This document shows positions 7,409 to 15,316 of a DNA stretch of 30,162 bases, one piece after another. The stretch spans positions 1 through 30,162 of the forward strand of contig CAMHMW010000004.1 of NCBI GenBank assembly GCA_946186335.1. The letters are read 5' to 3'. This DNA is from an uncultured Candidatus Melainabacteria bacterium. GTDB lineage: Bacteria > Cyanobacteriota > Vampirovibrionia > Gastranaerophilales > Gastranaerophilaceae. The stretch's first letter is position 1, and each line of letters begins with the position of its first letter. Both the position numbers and the translations under genes were made by a program. The notes under the pieces are model-generated. The model did no database searches. It had not been told where the DNA came from and worked only from the letters and a program-made list of their open reading frames with translations.

Positions 7409-8380
7409 ATGATTAAAAATTTTTTTAAAAATATAAAATTTTGGTACAATAACGCAAGACCTTATTCCGTCCCCATAACTCTTTTGTGCTGGCTCTTGAT
7501 TTTTACGTATTCACTGAAACAGGGCGGGGATGCAATTTTGGGAATTGCCGCATATTTTGGAATTGCACTTGTTCACCTTGCAACAAATCTTTCCGATGAT
7601 TATTTTGACTATAAAAGACTTATCAAAAACGGTGAATTTACCAATAATGAAAAGTCCATTAAATGCAAATATCTCAGAAGCGGAGAAGCAACTATTGATG
7701 ACCTGAAAAACGTAATAATCATTTTACTTTCAACCTCCGCCCTTATCGGTTTTATCTTGTTTATTTTAACAGGATGGGGAGTTATTTTGTTTGCCCTTTT
7801 GGCTTTGCCGATTGCAATTTTTTACTCAAAACTTTCAAGCAGAGGTCTGGGAGATTTAGCAGTAATTCTGGCTTACGGACCATTGATGTATGGCGGAGTT
7901 TATTATGTTATGACAAAAAGTTTTTCGATTGATGTTTTTATACTCTCAACTGCTGCCGGAATTTTTGTGAATACAATTCTTTATGCCCACATGCTGATGG
8001 ATTACGACAGCGATATTGAATCAGGTAAAACAACTCTTTGCACAAGACTAAAAACAAAAAATAATGCCTTAAATGGACTTATGGTTTTATATTTTATGGG
8101 ATATATTTCTGTCGGAATATTCGGAGTTTTGACCCGAAATTATTACTACCTTCTTACACTTCTGACCTTGCCTATGGTTATTGACCTGCATAACGCTCTT
8201 GCCATGTATAACAAAAACCCAAAATCAATCCCGAATGTTCACTTCTGGCACTATCCGCTTGAAAACTGGGAAGAAAAGAAAACTCACGAAAACGCACCGT
8301 TTTTTTTCAGATTTATGTACGCAAGAAATATATCAACATATTTCATGCTTTTGGGGTGTGTTGCCTCAATTATCGGGTAA
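7409..8380 (+). CDS. UbiA/MenA-family membrane prenyltransferase
   Basis: A 323-aa polytopic protein with about eight or nine membrane helices. The first Asp motif, NLSDDYFD, covers Asn60, Asp63, Asp64 and Asp67. The second, DYDSD, covers Asp198 and Asp202 and is followed by ESGKTTL. Together these bind the Mg-diphosphate of a prenyl donor. The RPYSVPITL opening is typical of the family. The acceptor is uncertain: MenA (dihydroxynaphthoate) is the nearest known type, but no menaquinone gene is nearby. A soluble stretch rich in His, Trp and charged residues (about 271-300, HFWHYPLENWEEKKTHENAP) lies before the last helix. No ribosome site is visible, so it is probably coupled to the 73-aa gene 2 nt upstream. 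Confidence 0.85.
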   Translation: MIKNFFKNIKFWYNNARPYSVPITLLCWLLIFTYSLKQGGDAILGIAAYFGIALVHLATNLSDDYFDYKRLIKNGEFTNNEKSIKCKYLRSGEATIDDLKNVIIILLSTSALIGFILFILTGWGVILFALLALPIAIFYSKLSSRGLGDLAVILAYGPLMYGGVYYVMTKSFSIDVFILSTAAGIFVNTILYAHMLMDYDSDIESGKTTLCTRLKTKNNALNGLMVLYFMGYISVGIFGVLTRNYYYLLTLLTLPMVIDLHNALAMYNKNPKSIPNVHFWHYPLENWEEKKTHENAPFFFRFMYARNISTYFMLLGCVASIIG

Positions 8381-8385
8381 ATTAT

Positions 8386-8404
8386 GTCGGGCTGAAAGCC
8401 CAAC
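8386..8404. repeat. GTTGGGC hairpin repeat, copy 2
   Basis: GTCGGGCTGAAAGCCCAAC lies 5 bp past the prenyltransferase stop and differs from copy 1 (3286-3304) by one base. TTACATT follows; its reverse complement precedes copy 3. The rest of the 8381-8588 spacer is very AT-rich and presumably holds the promoter of the regulator at 8589, with no convincing hexamer pair. Confidence 0.8.
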
Positions 8405-8588
8405 TTACATTAAACATTTAAAATTGTAACAGAATGTAAACAGAGAAATAAACCTTAAAACCCTCTATTTATAACTATTTTCAAAATTAGTATATATTTT
8501 TTAAATAAAAAATAGCACTTTTTTAAATCAATTAACCTTTATATATATGTAAGCGATTGGAATATCATAATAGAAAAAAGGAGAATAT

Positions 8589-8777
8589 ATGGCGAGAGTA
8601 TTAATTTCAATGCCGGAGGATTTTTTGAACAAGATTGACCAGGTTGCCGATGGTGAAAATCGTTCAAGAAGTGAATTAATTCGTGAGGCGTTGAGGACTT
8701 ACATTTACAGGCAAAAAGTCAAAGAATCAACGGGTGCATTGAAAAATGCAAACTTGTTGGAATCCCTGCTGGGATAA
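8589..8777 (+). CDS. Ribbon-helix-helix (CopG/Arc type) DNA-binding protein
   Basis: A 62-aa protein with a ribbon-helix-helix fold. The beta strand is MARVLISMPEDF, helix A is LNKIDQVADG, and the turn NRSRSELIREALRTYIYRQ carries the family's SRSELIREAL helix. These dimers bind operator DNA and often autoregulate or act as antitoxins. No toxin gene (ParE, RelE, MazF type) is next to it; it is followed by a strong terminator, so it is monocistronic and more likely a free-standing regulator. A clear AAAAAGGAG ribosome site precedes the ATG. Confidence 0.9.
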   Translation: MARVLISMPEDFLNKIDQVADGENRSRSELIREALRTYIYRQKVKESTGALKNANLLESLLG

Positions 8778-8821
8778 AATAAGCGGTAAGGAAAAGGAAT
8801 AGCGAAAGATTTGGGAACGAA

Positions 8822-8858
8822 AAAACAAAGCCGCCGTGTAAAACGGCGGCTTTGTTTT
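8822..8858. terminator. Two-way intrinsic terminator
   Basis: A 15-bp perfect stem (8822-8836 with 8844-8858) with a GC-rich GCCGCCG core and a 7-nt loop ends in a T-rich tail on both strands. It sits between the convergent regulator and DprA-like genes and can serve both. Confidence 0.93.
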
Positions 8859-8876
8859 GTTATAAATTTCAAAAAA

Positions 8877-9476
8877 TTAATCCAGATAGAATACTGTAAT
8901 AACTTTGTGACCTTCTTCCGCATACTGAACCGCATTATGTAAGGTTTTACTTGTATGCGACAAGAAACAAATTAACTGATTACATTCGTCAATAATTTCT
9001 CTGTTACAAACTCTTGAAGCGTCAGCCAAAGTCATCATTGCTCTGTCGGTATGTTCAATTATATTTGGAACACCGATTAACTGATCCTGAACGTCTGACG
9101 GCTGCTGACCGATTGTTTGCGGTAATATAACACACAATTTTTCAGGATTTGCCTTCATTGCACCGCGAATTGCTGCGGCATTTGTTCCTGATGAACCTCC
9201 TGATGTTATAATTGTATTTCCCTGCATAACAAGTGCGGTAGCAAGGGTTTCTATCATTTGCTGATGTGTTATCGGAAGATTACGGCTGCCGATTATTGCG
9301 ATTTTCTTTGCGGACTGCTTGATTGTTGCAAGTTCCATTGCCAATTCATCAACCGTATTCGGTGATTCTGATTTTACTGTGTCCATATCATCATCTATAG
9401 GTACAATTATCGATTTTTGAATATCCTCCTGACCTTCATCAGCACTTAATAAGATTCCCATATCACTATCTGTCAT
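8877..9476 (-). CDS. DprA-like SLOG/Rossmann protein (cyanobacterial 'DNA recombination-mediator protein A')
   Basis: A 199-aa protein. Residues 1-57 are acidic and low in complexity, followed by a SLOG/LOG-type Rossmann domain with KIAIIGSRNLPITH, ITSGGSSGTNAAAIRGAM, CVILPQ and, near the end, NQLICFLSHTSKTL. These correspond to the GSR and SGG-x-G nucleotide-binding loops of DprA, but the N-terminal SAM-like and C-terminal winged-helix domains of DprA are absent. I recall a protein of the same length and motif order across Cyanobacteria annotated DNA recombination-mediator protein A. A role in DNA uptake is not shown. AAAGGG precedes the ATG. True dprA is a separate gene at 16081. Confidence 0.8.
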   Translation of the reverse strand: MTDSDMGILLSADEGQEDIQKSIIVPIDDDMDTVKSESPNTVDELAMELATIKQSAKKIAIIGSRNLPITHQQMIETLATALVMQGNTIITSGGSSGTNAAAIRGAMKANPEKLCVILPQTIGQQPSDVQDQLIGVPNIIEHTDRAMMTLADASRVCNREIIDECNQLICFLSHTSKTLHNAVQYAEEGHKVITVFYLD

Positions 9477-9522
9477 TTTTCCCTTTCACCTTTTTATTTG
9501 CATAAATAAATTTTTTAAACTA

Positions 9523-9531
9523 TGCTATATT
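9523..9531 (+). promoter_or_regulatory. Promoter region of pcrA
   Basis: TGC-TATATT (9523-9531) is an extended -10. A TTGCAT at 9498-9503 would instead be 17 bp from TATGCT (9521-9526). Either start puts transcription at about 9533-9538, inside the upstream ATG-led extension of the frame. This supports the ATG at 9564 as the real start. Confidence 0.4.
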
Positions 9532-9563
9532 ATATCATATTTTTTTTGATTTGGGAAGAGGTC

Positions 9564-12053
9564 ATGGAAAAACTGCTGGAAAATCTTAATAAGGAACAGG
9601 CACAGGCGGTGCAGACAACCCGCGGAGCGTTGCTGATTCTTGCCGGAGCAGGTTCGGGAAAAACAAAAGTTTTGACAACCAGAATTGCCTATATGATTAA
9701 AAACGGCGTAAAGCCCCGCAACATCCTTGCCGTAACCTTTACCAACAAAGCCGCAAAGGAAATGAAAGAGCGTATCGGAAAAATTATCGGGGAAGATACC
9801 GTTAAATATATGTGGGTCGGAACTTTTCACGGTATATGCGGAAGAATTTTAAGAGAAAACATCGACAAATACAACACCGCAACAGGAAAAACTCTTGATA
9901 AAAATTTCACGATTTATGACGATTCCGACACCAACCAAATAATTACAAGAGCAATCAAAAAATTAAACCTTGATGAAAAGATTTATCCTGCAAAAATGGT
10001 TAAAGCAGTCATTTCAAATGCCAAAAATAAAATGCAGGATGCAACAACTTTTTCAACCTTTGCACGTGATTTCAAATCTCAGAGAATTGCATCTGTTTAT
10101 GAGGAATACGAAAAAGTTTTAAATAACAATAACGCCATAGACTTTGACGATATGCTTATGCTCACCGTTAAATTATTAGAACAGAACAAAGATGTCAGAC
10201 AGCAGTATTACGACAGATTTCAGCATATTTTGGTTGACGAATATCAGGACACAAACCTTGCTCAGTATAATCTGGTTAATATGCTTTATACAAATCTTTC
10301 AAAAGATATTCCCGAAGAACGTTCACTATGCGTTGTAGGGGATGTTGACCAGTCAATTTATTCATGGCGCGGGGCTGATTTCACAATAATTATGAATTTT
10401 CAGCACGATTACCCGAAGGCAAAACTCATAAAACTTGAACAGAATTACCGCTCAACAGCACATATTCTTAATGCTGCAAACGCCGTTATAGAAAACAATG
10501 AAGAACGTGTTGAAAAAGTCTTATATTCAAACAAAGGCGAAGGTGAAAAAATAAGTTATTATGTTGCCGATGATGAAGCCGATGAAGCAAACTACATCGT
10601 AAATAACATAAAACGCACCGCAGGCGGAAATTATAATCAATTTGCAATTCTTTACCGCACAAACAACCAGTCCCGTGCATTAGAAGAAGCGTGTATGGCA
10701 TCAGGAATTCCTTACAGAATATATGGCGGAACAAAGTTCTATGACAGAGCGGAAGTCAAAACGGTTATCGCATATCTTAAACTCATAAATAACACTGACG
10801 ATTCCCAGAGTTTACGCCGTGTTATAAATATTCCAAGACGTGGAATCGGCGATACTACGGTTAAAAATCTGTCTGATTTTGCAAACGAACGTGATATAAG
10901 CCTGTTTGAAGCCATAAAAGTCTGCGAAGAATCCGAAATTTCCGCAAAAACTCAGTCCAAACTCAAGGATTTTGCAAATCTTATCCTGAAATTTCAGCAG
11001 TCACAAAATTCATACACTCTCAAAGATTTTGTAACTCTTGTTATTGAAAAATCGGGTTATTTGGCGGAACTTCAATCAAAAGTTATCTCAGACCCCGATG
11101 TTCAGGATGACATAAATAACCTTCAGGAACTTGTAAACGTTGCGGAGGAATTTGTCCCCGAAGAAGAAGGAAATGTTTTGGGTGAATTTTTGCAGCAGGT
11201 TGCCCTCGTTTCAGACCTTGATTCGATGGTTGATGAAGCTAACAATATCACGATGATGACACTTCATGCAGCAAAAGGACTTGAATTTCCGACAGTATTT
11301 ATTGCTGGAATGGATGAAGGTATCTTCCCATCGCAAAGAACCCTCCAAAATCAGTCAGAAGTTGAAGAAGAACGCCGTCTGATGTATGTCGGGGTGACCC
11401 GTGCGGAAGAAAAATTATATCTTGTAAGTGCAAAACGCCGCCAAACATGGGGTGAGTACCGCTACTACAACCCGTCAAGATTTATCGGAGAAATTCCCGC
11501 AAATCTGATAGACTCTTACGAATCTGACGGATATTCAAACCGCTCTACATTCAGAAGCGCAGTCACACGTGCAAAACAAAACTACGCACAATCGGATTCA
11601 GACGGATACGTCAAACCCACAACTGGTTTTGGTTCAAACTTTGTTGCCCCAAACTCAAGAGGGCTTGCAAGTTCTCCAAATTACTCTCACAGACAATCAA
11701 ACAGAACCCCGCAAAGAACCATCCTTGTAAAATCTGCTGCCAACAAAAAACGCCAGCAGGAACGTATTGCAGAAATCATAAAAAATAACCCCATAAAACG
11801 TATGGCAGAAGAACAACGAAAACAACAGGAAGCCCTGAAACAACAAGAACTTGAACGTCAACAGGCGCGGGAAAGTACAAAATTTTTGGAAGATGTTTTT
11901 GAAGTCGGACAACGTGTTTTTCACGAAAAAATGGGAATTGGACACGTGACCGATGTTCTGAAAGTCGGTGAAAGTATTATGTACACCGTTGATTTTGGCA
12001 AATTCGGCAAAAAAGCCATGGATGCCTCTTTTGCCCGTCTCAAAAAATTCTAA
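9564..12053 (+). CDS. pcrA: ATP-dependent DNA helicase PcrA/UvrD
   Basis: An 829-aa superfamily 1A 3'-5' helicase acting in repair, plasmid/rolling-circle replication and removal of stalled polymerase. It has Q motif NKEQAQAV, Walker A AGAGSGKT (27-34), motif Ia TFTNKAAKEM, Walker B DEYQDTN, motif III GDVDQSIYSWRGAD, motif IV QNYRST, motif V TLHAAKGLEF and motif VI VGVTRAEEKL. The tail after about residue 650 is a low-complexity Gln/Arg linker. It ends in the Tudor-like domain (VGQRVFHEKMGIGHV...), which in PcrA/UvrD contacts RNA polymerase. An in-frame ATG at 9522 would add a hydrophobic MLYYIIFFLIW segment but overlaps the promoter, so I prefer 9564 with GGGAAGAGG upstream. It is monocistronic. 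Confidence 0.95.
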   Translation: MEKLLENLNKEQAQAVQTTRGALLILAGAGSGKTKVLTTRIAYMIKNGVKPRNILAVTFTNKAAKEMKERIGKIIGEDTVKYMWVGTFHGICGRILRENIDKYNTATGKTLDKNFTIYDDSDTNQIITRAIKKLNLDEKIYPAKMVKAVISNAKNKMQDATTFSTFARDFKSQRIASVYEEYEKVLNNNNAIDFDDMLMLTVKLLEQNKDVRQQYYDRFQHILVDEYQDTNLAQYNLVNMLYTNLSKDIPEERSLCVVGDVDQSIYSWRGADFTIIMNFQHDYPKAKLIKLEQNYRSTAHILNAANAVIENNEERVEKVLYSNKGEGEKISYYVADDEADEANYIVNNIKRTAGGNYNQFAILYRTNNQSRALEEACMASGIPYRIYGGTKFYDRAEVKTVIAYLKLINNTDDSQSLRRVINIPRRGIGDTTVKNLSDFANERDISLFEAIKVCEESEISAKTQSKLKDFANLILKFQQSQNSYTLKDFVTLVIEKSGYLAELQSKVISDPDVQDDINNLQELVNVAEEFVPEEEGNVLGEFLQQVALVSDLDSMVDEANNITMMTLHAAKGLEFPTVFIAGMDEGIFPSQRTLQNQSEVEEERRLMYVGVTRAEEKLYLVSAKRRQTWGEYRYYNPSRFIGEIPANLIDSYESDGYSNRSTFRSAVTRAKQNYAQSDSDGYVKPTTGFGSNFVAPNSRGLASSPNYSHRQSNRTPQRTILVKSAANKKRQQERIAEIIKNNPIKRMAEEQRKQQEALKQQELERQQARESTKFLEDVFEVGQRVFHEKMGIGHVTDVLKVGESIMYTVDFGKFGKKAMDASFARLKKF

Positions 12054-12093
12054 TGAGGTAAATGCTTGACAGGTATGTCCAGCCTGCAATTTT

Positions 12094-12125
12094 GTGGTGG
12101 GCACGCTTACGCTTTGCCCACCCTA
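12094..12125. repeat. GGTGGGCA hairpin repeat
   Basis: GGTGGGCA (12096-12103) pairs with TGCCCACC (12115-12122) around an 11-nt loop containing CGCTTACGC. This is a second hairpin type in the pcrA-FAD protein spacer, related in layout (GGGC...GCCC with TAC flank) to the GTTGGGC family. Confidence 0.75.
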
Positions 12126-12144
12126 CAATTACTCTCATCCAAAA

Positions 12145-12169
12145 ATGTAAGTTGGGCTTTCAGCCCAAC
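12145..12169. repeat. GTTGGGC hairpin repeat, copy 3 (inverted)
   Basis: The 19-mer at 12151-12169 is the exact reverse complement of copy 1 (3286-3304). With its left flank (ATGTAA) it also matches copy 2 in reverse complement, bar one base. A run of A follows on the plus strand, so it could end leftward transcripts (hairpin then T run on the minus strand) but there is no leftward gene here. Confidence 0.85.
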
Positions 12170-12297
12170 AAAAAAACTCACCCGAATTTGTAAATCACCT
12201 ATCTTCCCGTACTCTAATAAAATATCTTTACAAACGCTTTAAAATAAATATTGTTTGAAATATACTTAAGAGGTTGACAAAATAGCGAGGAAATGAA

Positions 12298-13671
12298 ATG
12301 TATAACGTAGCCATAATTGGTGCTGGACCCGCCGGAATATTTGCGGCATTGGAGATTATGAACTTAAAACCCGAATGGAAAGTTGTTTTAATCGACAAGG
12401 GTCCAAAAATTGAGAAAAGAAAATGCCCTTTGCGTGAGGGTTCTCCAAAATGTACCAATTGTAAACGCTGCGGTTTACTTTGCGGATGGGGCGGTGCAGG
12501 TGCTTTTTCTGACGGAAAACTCACACTGACACCCGATGTCGGCGGACACCTCGTTGACTACGTTTCAAGAAAACAGGCGGAAGAATTGATAGATTACGCC
12601 GATAAACTCTATTTAAAATACGGTGCAACAGATGAAGTTTTCGGAACGGATTTGAAAGTTTATGAAGAAATTGCTCATCAGGCTGTTCTTGCGGAATTAA
12701 AACTTGTTTATTCACCTGTAAGACACCTCGGAACAGAAAGAAGTCTTGACGTCTTGAAAAACATGCAGGACTATCTTGATGAAAGAATAACCATCCTGAA
12801 TAATGTTTCGGCACAATCTCTCATTGTTGAAAACGAACAGGTTAAGGGGATAAAACTTGACAATGGGGATATAATATCTGCAGAATACACTATTATTGCC
12901 CCCGGTCGTGAGGGTGCTGACTGGCTTACGCAGGAATTTGCACAGCACAAAATCGGTATGGTAAATAATGCAGTTGATGTCGGGGTCAGAGTAGAACTTC
13001 CCGCCCCGGTATTTGAACCGATTACATCCAAATTGTATGAATCAAAACTTATTTATCATTCTCCAACCTTCGGAGATGAGGTCAGAACATTCTGTATGAA
13101 CCCGAACGGAGAGGTTGTTCAGGAAAATTACAGCGGAATTGCAACCGTAAACGGTCACAGTTACGCTAATTACAAAACCCCGAACACAAACTTTGCACTT
13201 TTGGTAAGTGAAAAATTCACCGAACCGTTCAAAGAACCTATCCAGTATGGTCAGCATATTGCAAGGCTTGCCAACATGGTAGGGGGCGGTATTTTGGTAC
13301 AAAGATTCGGTGATTTATTAGACGGACGCCGTTCAACTCCTGAACGTATTAAAAACAGCGTAATTACACCTACTCTGACTTGTGCAACTCCGGGTGATTT
13401 AAGCCTTGTTATTCCGTACAGACAAATGACAAGTATTATTGAAATGCTTAAAGCACTTGATAAAATTGCTCCCGGAACAGCATCACGCTACACTCTGTTA
13501 TACGGTATAGAAGTCAAATTCTATTCGGCAAGAGTAAAACTTACAAATGAACTTGAAACCGAAGGCGTAAAAAATCTGTTTGCAATAGGTGATGGTGCAG
13601 GTGTGACAAGGGGCTTGTTACAAGCATCAGCATCAGGTGTTTATGTTGCAAGAACAATTTGTGCCAGATAG
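12298..13671 (+). CDS. Uncharacterised FAD-dependent dehydrogenase (COG2509 type)
   Basis: A 457-aa flavoprotein. The Rossmann FAD motif is GAGPAG (8-13), ending in Asp33 of VVLIDKGP. A cysteine cluster follows: Cys43, Cys52, Cys55, Cys58 and Cys62 in KCPLREGSPKCTNCKRCGLLCGW (quoted in part). Next is the family hallmark GGAGAFSDGKL (65-75). A second FAD motif near the C-terminus reads NLFAIGDGAGVTRGLLQA. This layout fits the COG2509 group, whose substrate is unknown. GAGG lies 7 nt before the ATG. It stands alone between a repeat-bearing spacer and the lpt operon. It is not a glutathione- or thioredoxin-type reductase, because no CxxC active-site disulfide follows the first FAD motif. Confidence 0.88.
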   Translation: MYNVAIIGAGPAGIFAALEIMNLKPEWKVVLIDKGPKIEKRKCPLREGSPKCTNCKRCGLLCGWGGAGAFSDGKLTLTPDVGGHLVDYVSRKQAEELIDYADKLYLKYGATDEVFGTDLKVYEEIAHQAVLAELKLVYSPVRHLGTERSLDVLKNMQDYLDERITILNNVSAQSLIVENEQVKGIKLDNGDIISAEYTIIAPGREGADWLTQEFAQHKIGMVNNAVDVGVRVELPAPVFEPITSKLYESKLIYHSPTFGDEVRTFCMNPNGEVVQENYSGIATVNGHSYANYKTPNTNFALLVSEKFTEPFKEPIQYGQHIARLANMVGGGILVQRFGDLLDGRRSTPERIKNSVITPTLTCATPGDLSLVIPYRQMTSIIEMLKALDKIAPGTASRYTLLYGIEVKFYSARVKLTNELETEGVKNLFAIGDGAGVTRGLLQASASGVYVARTICAR

Positions 13672-13711
13672 GTTAAAACTTATTTAAAAAGTTTTCCTAA
13701 AACATTTTTTA

Positions 13712-13720
13712 TGCTAATAT
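13712..13720 (+). promoter_or_regulatory. extended -10 at the head of the lpt-dprA-topA-aroE run
   Basis: TGC-TAATAT (13712-13720) is followed by seven bases (TTTGTAT) and then the lptC ATG at 13728. Transcription would start within a base or two of the ATG, and no Shine-Dalgarno is present, so the transcript may be leaderless. Confidence 0.5.
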
Positions 13721-13727
13721 TTTGTAT

Positions 13728-14309
13728 ATGAATTTCAACGATTTAACAAAAAAGAAAAAGTTATATGCCATTGTGCTTTTGGTTGTAGGGCTTATTCTTG
13801 CGTGGGCTTTTATTACCGCCGGAATAATTACGCATGACTTTAACCGTAAACAGGTTGAAGCAAGAGGGGATGAGCAGGAAGCCTTTGTAAACGGCATTAT
13901 ATTAACCGAAACCAAAGACGATACAAAATACTGGGAAATCTACGGCGATACCGGTAAATGGGACAGCCAAAACGGAATTGCTCAGTTGAACAAAGTTATC
14001 GGAAATTTCTACAAAAACAATGAAGTTTCAATGAGTTTTGAATCATCAAAAGGTACTTATAACTCAAAAGAAGGTGATATCACTCTGTACGAGGATACCT
14101 TTATTGTTTTAAAAGACGGAATTACTCTGAATGCGGACAGACTTCACTGGATAAATTCTGATTCTCCGATTATTGCGGAGGGGCATATAAAAATTCAAAA
14201 AGGCAAACAACTGTTATCAACTGCTGAAAAAATAGAAATCAGCCCGAGTTATGACAGGTTTAAAATTACAGGAAAAACGGTTTCAAAAGTTTATGAGGAT
14301 AAGAAGTAG
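13728..14309 (+). CDS. lptC: LPS export protein LptC-related
   Basis: A 193-aa protein with a short basic cytoplasmic start (NDLTKKKKLYA), one membrane helix (about residues 12-34) and a periplasmic beta-rich domain. That domain has TYNSKEGDITLYEDTFIVLKDG-type strands (quoted in part) and the DRLHW...PIIAEGHIKI pattern of LptC/LptA jellyrolls. LptC anchors the lipid bridge to the inner-membrane LptBFG transporter. The family is called from fold pattern and from the directly adjacent LptA-like gene. A TTG at 13722 is an alternative start, but ATG 13728 is favoured by the -10 position. It is the first gene of a six-gene run. Confidence 0.8.
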   Translation: MNFNDLTKKKKLYAIVLLVVGLILAWAFITAGIITHDFNRKQVEARGDEQEAFVNGIILTETKDDTKYWEIYGDTGKWDSQNGIAQLNKVIGNFYKNNEVSMSFESSKGTYNSKEGDITLYEDTFIVLKDGITLNADRLHWINSDSPIIAEGHIKIQKGKQLLSTAEKIEISPSYDRFKITGKTVSKVYEDKK

Positions 14310-14310
14310 T

Positions 14311-15285
14311 ATGAAGAAATTATTATTGGGAATTGTATCATTAATTTTGATAACAGGTATAGCGGTAAACGCTTCCGATTTGATTATTGAATCAAAGAAC
14401 CAGACATACCACGAAGATGAAAATAAAATCAAATTCAACGGCAACGTAAAAGTTACTGTTGACGATTTGAAGGTTGTCGGTGACAGTGCGGATGTTAACG
14501 TAACAAAAGACCAAAAACTTGATACAGCAACTTTTTATGACAAACCTTATGCTTTTGAAATAAAGAAAAATAAAAAAAGAGAAGTTAAAGCAAATATCCT
14601 AAAAGTGTCTTTGATAACAAAGATTATTCATGCGGAAGGGGACACCCAGTCAATTGTATTTGAAGGCAAAACACCTATCGTTGTAATCAACGCCGATGTT
14701 CAGGAATATGATACAAAAACAGGTATTATGACCGCAAACGGTGCCGTTACAATGAAATACAAAGACATTGAAACACTTTCAAATTCGGCAGAAATCACAA
14801 CTGACAAAAACGGAGATTTGAAAAAACTTGTCCTGATAGGTAATGCAAAAGTTAAACAGGAAAATAACGAATCTTTTGCGGATAAGTTTGTTTATGAAGC
14901 AAATACCGAAATAATAACCGCATACGGCAATACAACCTCAAATGCTATTATGGACGACGGCACGAAACTTGTTCTTAAATCAAACTATCAGGAATATAAT
15001 CAGAAAAAATCCATTTTTAATGCCAGCGGAAATGTCAGAATTTGGTATCAGGATTATTATGCAGTAGGTCCGAAAGTTACATTATACCCGACACCCGGTT
15101 CAAATAAACCAAATGAAGCATATTTCACCGGTCGTTCGAGTATAACACAGGGTGTCAGAACAATTTTTGCAGACAAAATAAAAATGACAATGAACCCGAA
15201 AAGTTTTGATGCTCAGGGAAATACCAGAACCGTTATACGAAATATCGGAAACGGCGATGAAGACAGCATGACCCTCGGGCTATAA
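14311..15285 (+). CDS. LptA/OstA-like periplasmic lipid-transport protein
   Basis: A 324-aa secreted protein. Residues 1-21 form a signal peptide (MKKLLLGIVSLILITGIAVNA) with a V-N-A cleavage site. The mature part is a long series of short beta strands with repeated OstA motifs: YHEDENKIKFNGNVKV, YDTKTGIMTANGAVTMKY, YEANTEIITAYGN and YNQKKSIFNASGNVRI. It is nearly twice the length of E. coli LptA (about 185 aa), implying two to three jellyroll units and a longer bridge, or an LptD N-terminal-like piece. An in-frame upstream ATG at 14251 lies inside lptC and is rejected, because the signal peptide starts at 14311, one base after the lptC stop with GAGGAT inside lptC. Confidence 0.82.
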   Translation: MKKLLLGIVSLILITGIAVNASDLIIESKNQTYHEDENKIKFNGNVKVTVDDLKVVGDSADVNVTKDQKLDTATFYDKPYAFEIKKNKKREVKANILKVSLITKIIHAEGDTQSIVFEGKTPIVVINADVQEYDTKTGIMTANGAVTMKYKDIETLSNSAEITTDKNGDLKKLVLIGNAKVKQENNESFADKFVYEANTEIITAYGNTTSNAIMDDGTKLVLKSNYQEYNQKKSIFNASGNVRIWYQDYYAVGPKVTLYPTPGSNKPNEAYFTGRSSITQGVRTIFADKIKMTMNPKSFDAQGNTRTVIRNIGNGDEDSMTLGL

Positions 15286-15316
15286 TAGATAAGACAATAA
15301 GTCAGAAAGTCTGTTA

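Noticed and set aside
8589..8777. Antitoxin of a toxin-antitoxin pair
   Set aside because: No toxin-like gene is adjacent on either side; a terminator follows at once.
9522..9563. Longer pcrA start giving a hydrophobic N-terminus (MLYYIIFF)
   Set aside because: That region overlaps the best -10 candidates and has no ribosome site. PcrA proteins start near the NKEQ motif, which fits 9564.
12145..12180. Terminator of pcrA
   Set aside because: The hairpin is followed by A residues, not T, on the pcrA strand, and the same unit appears elsewhere in both orientations.
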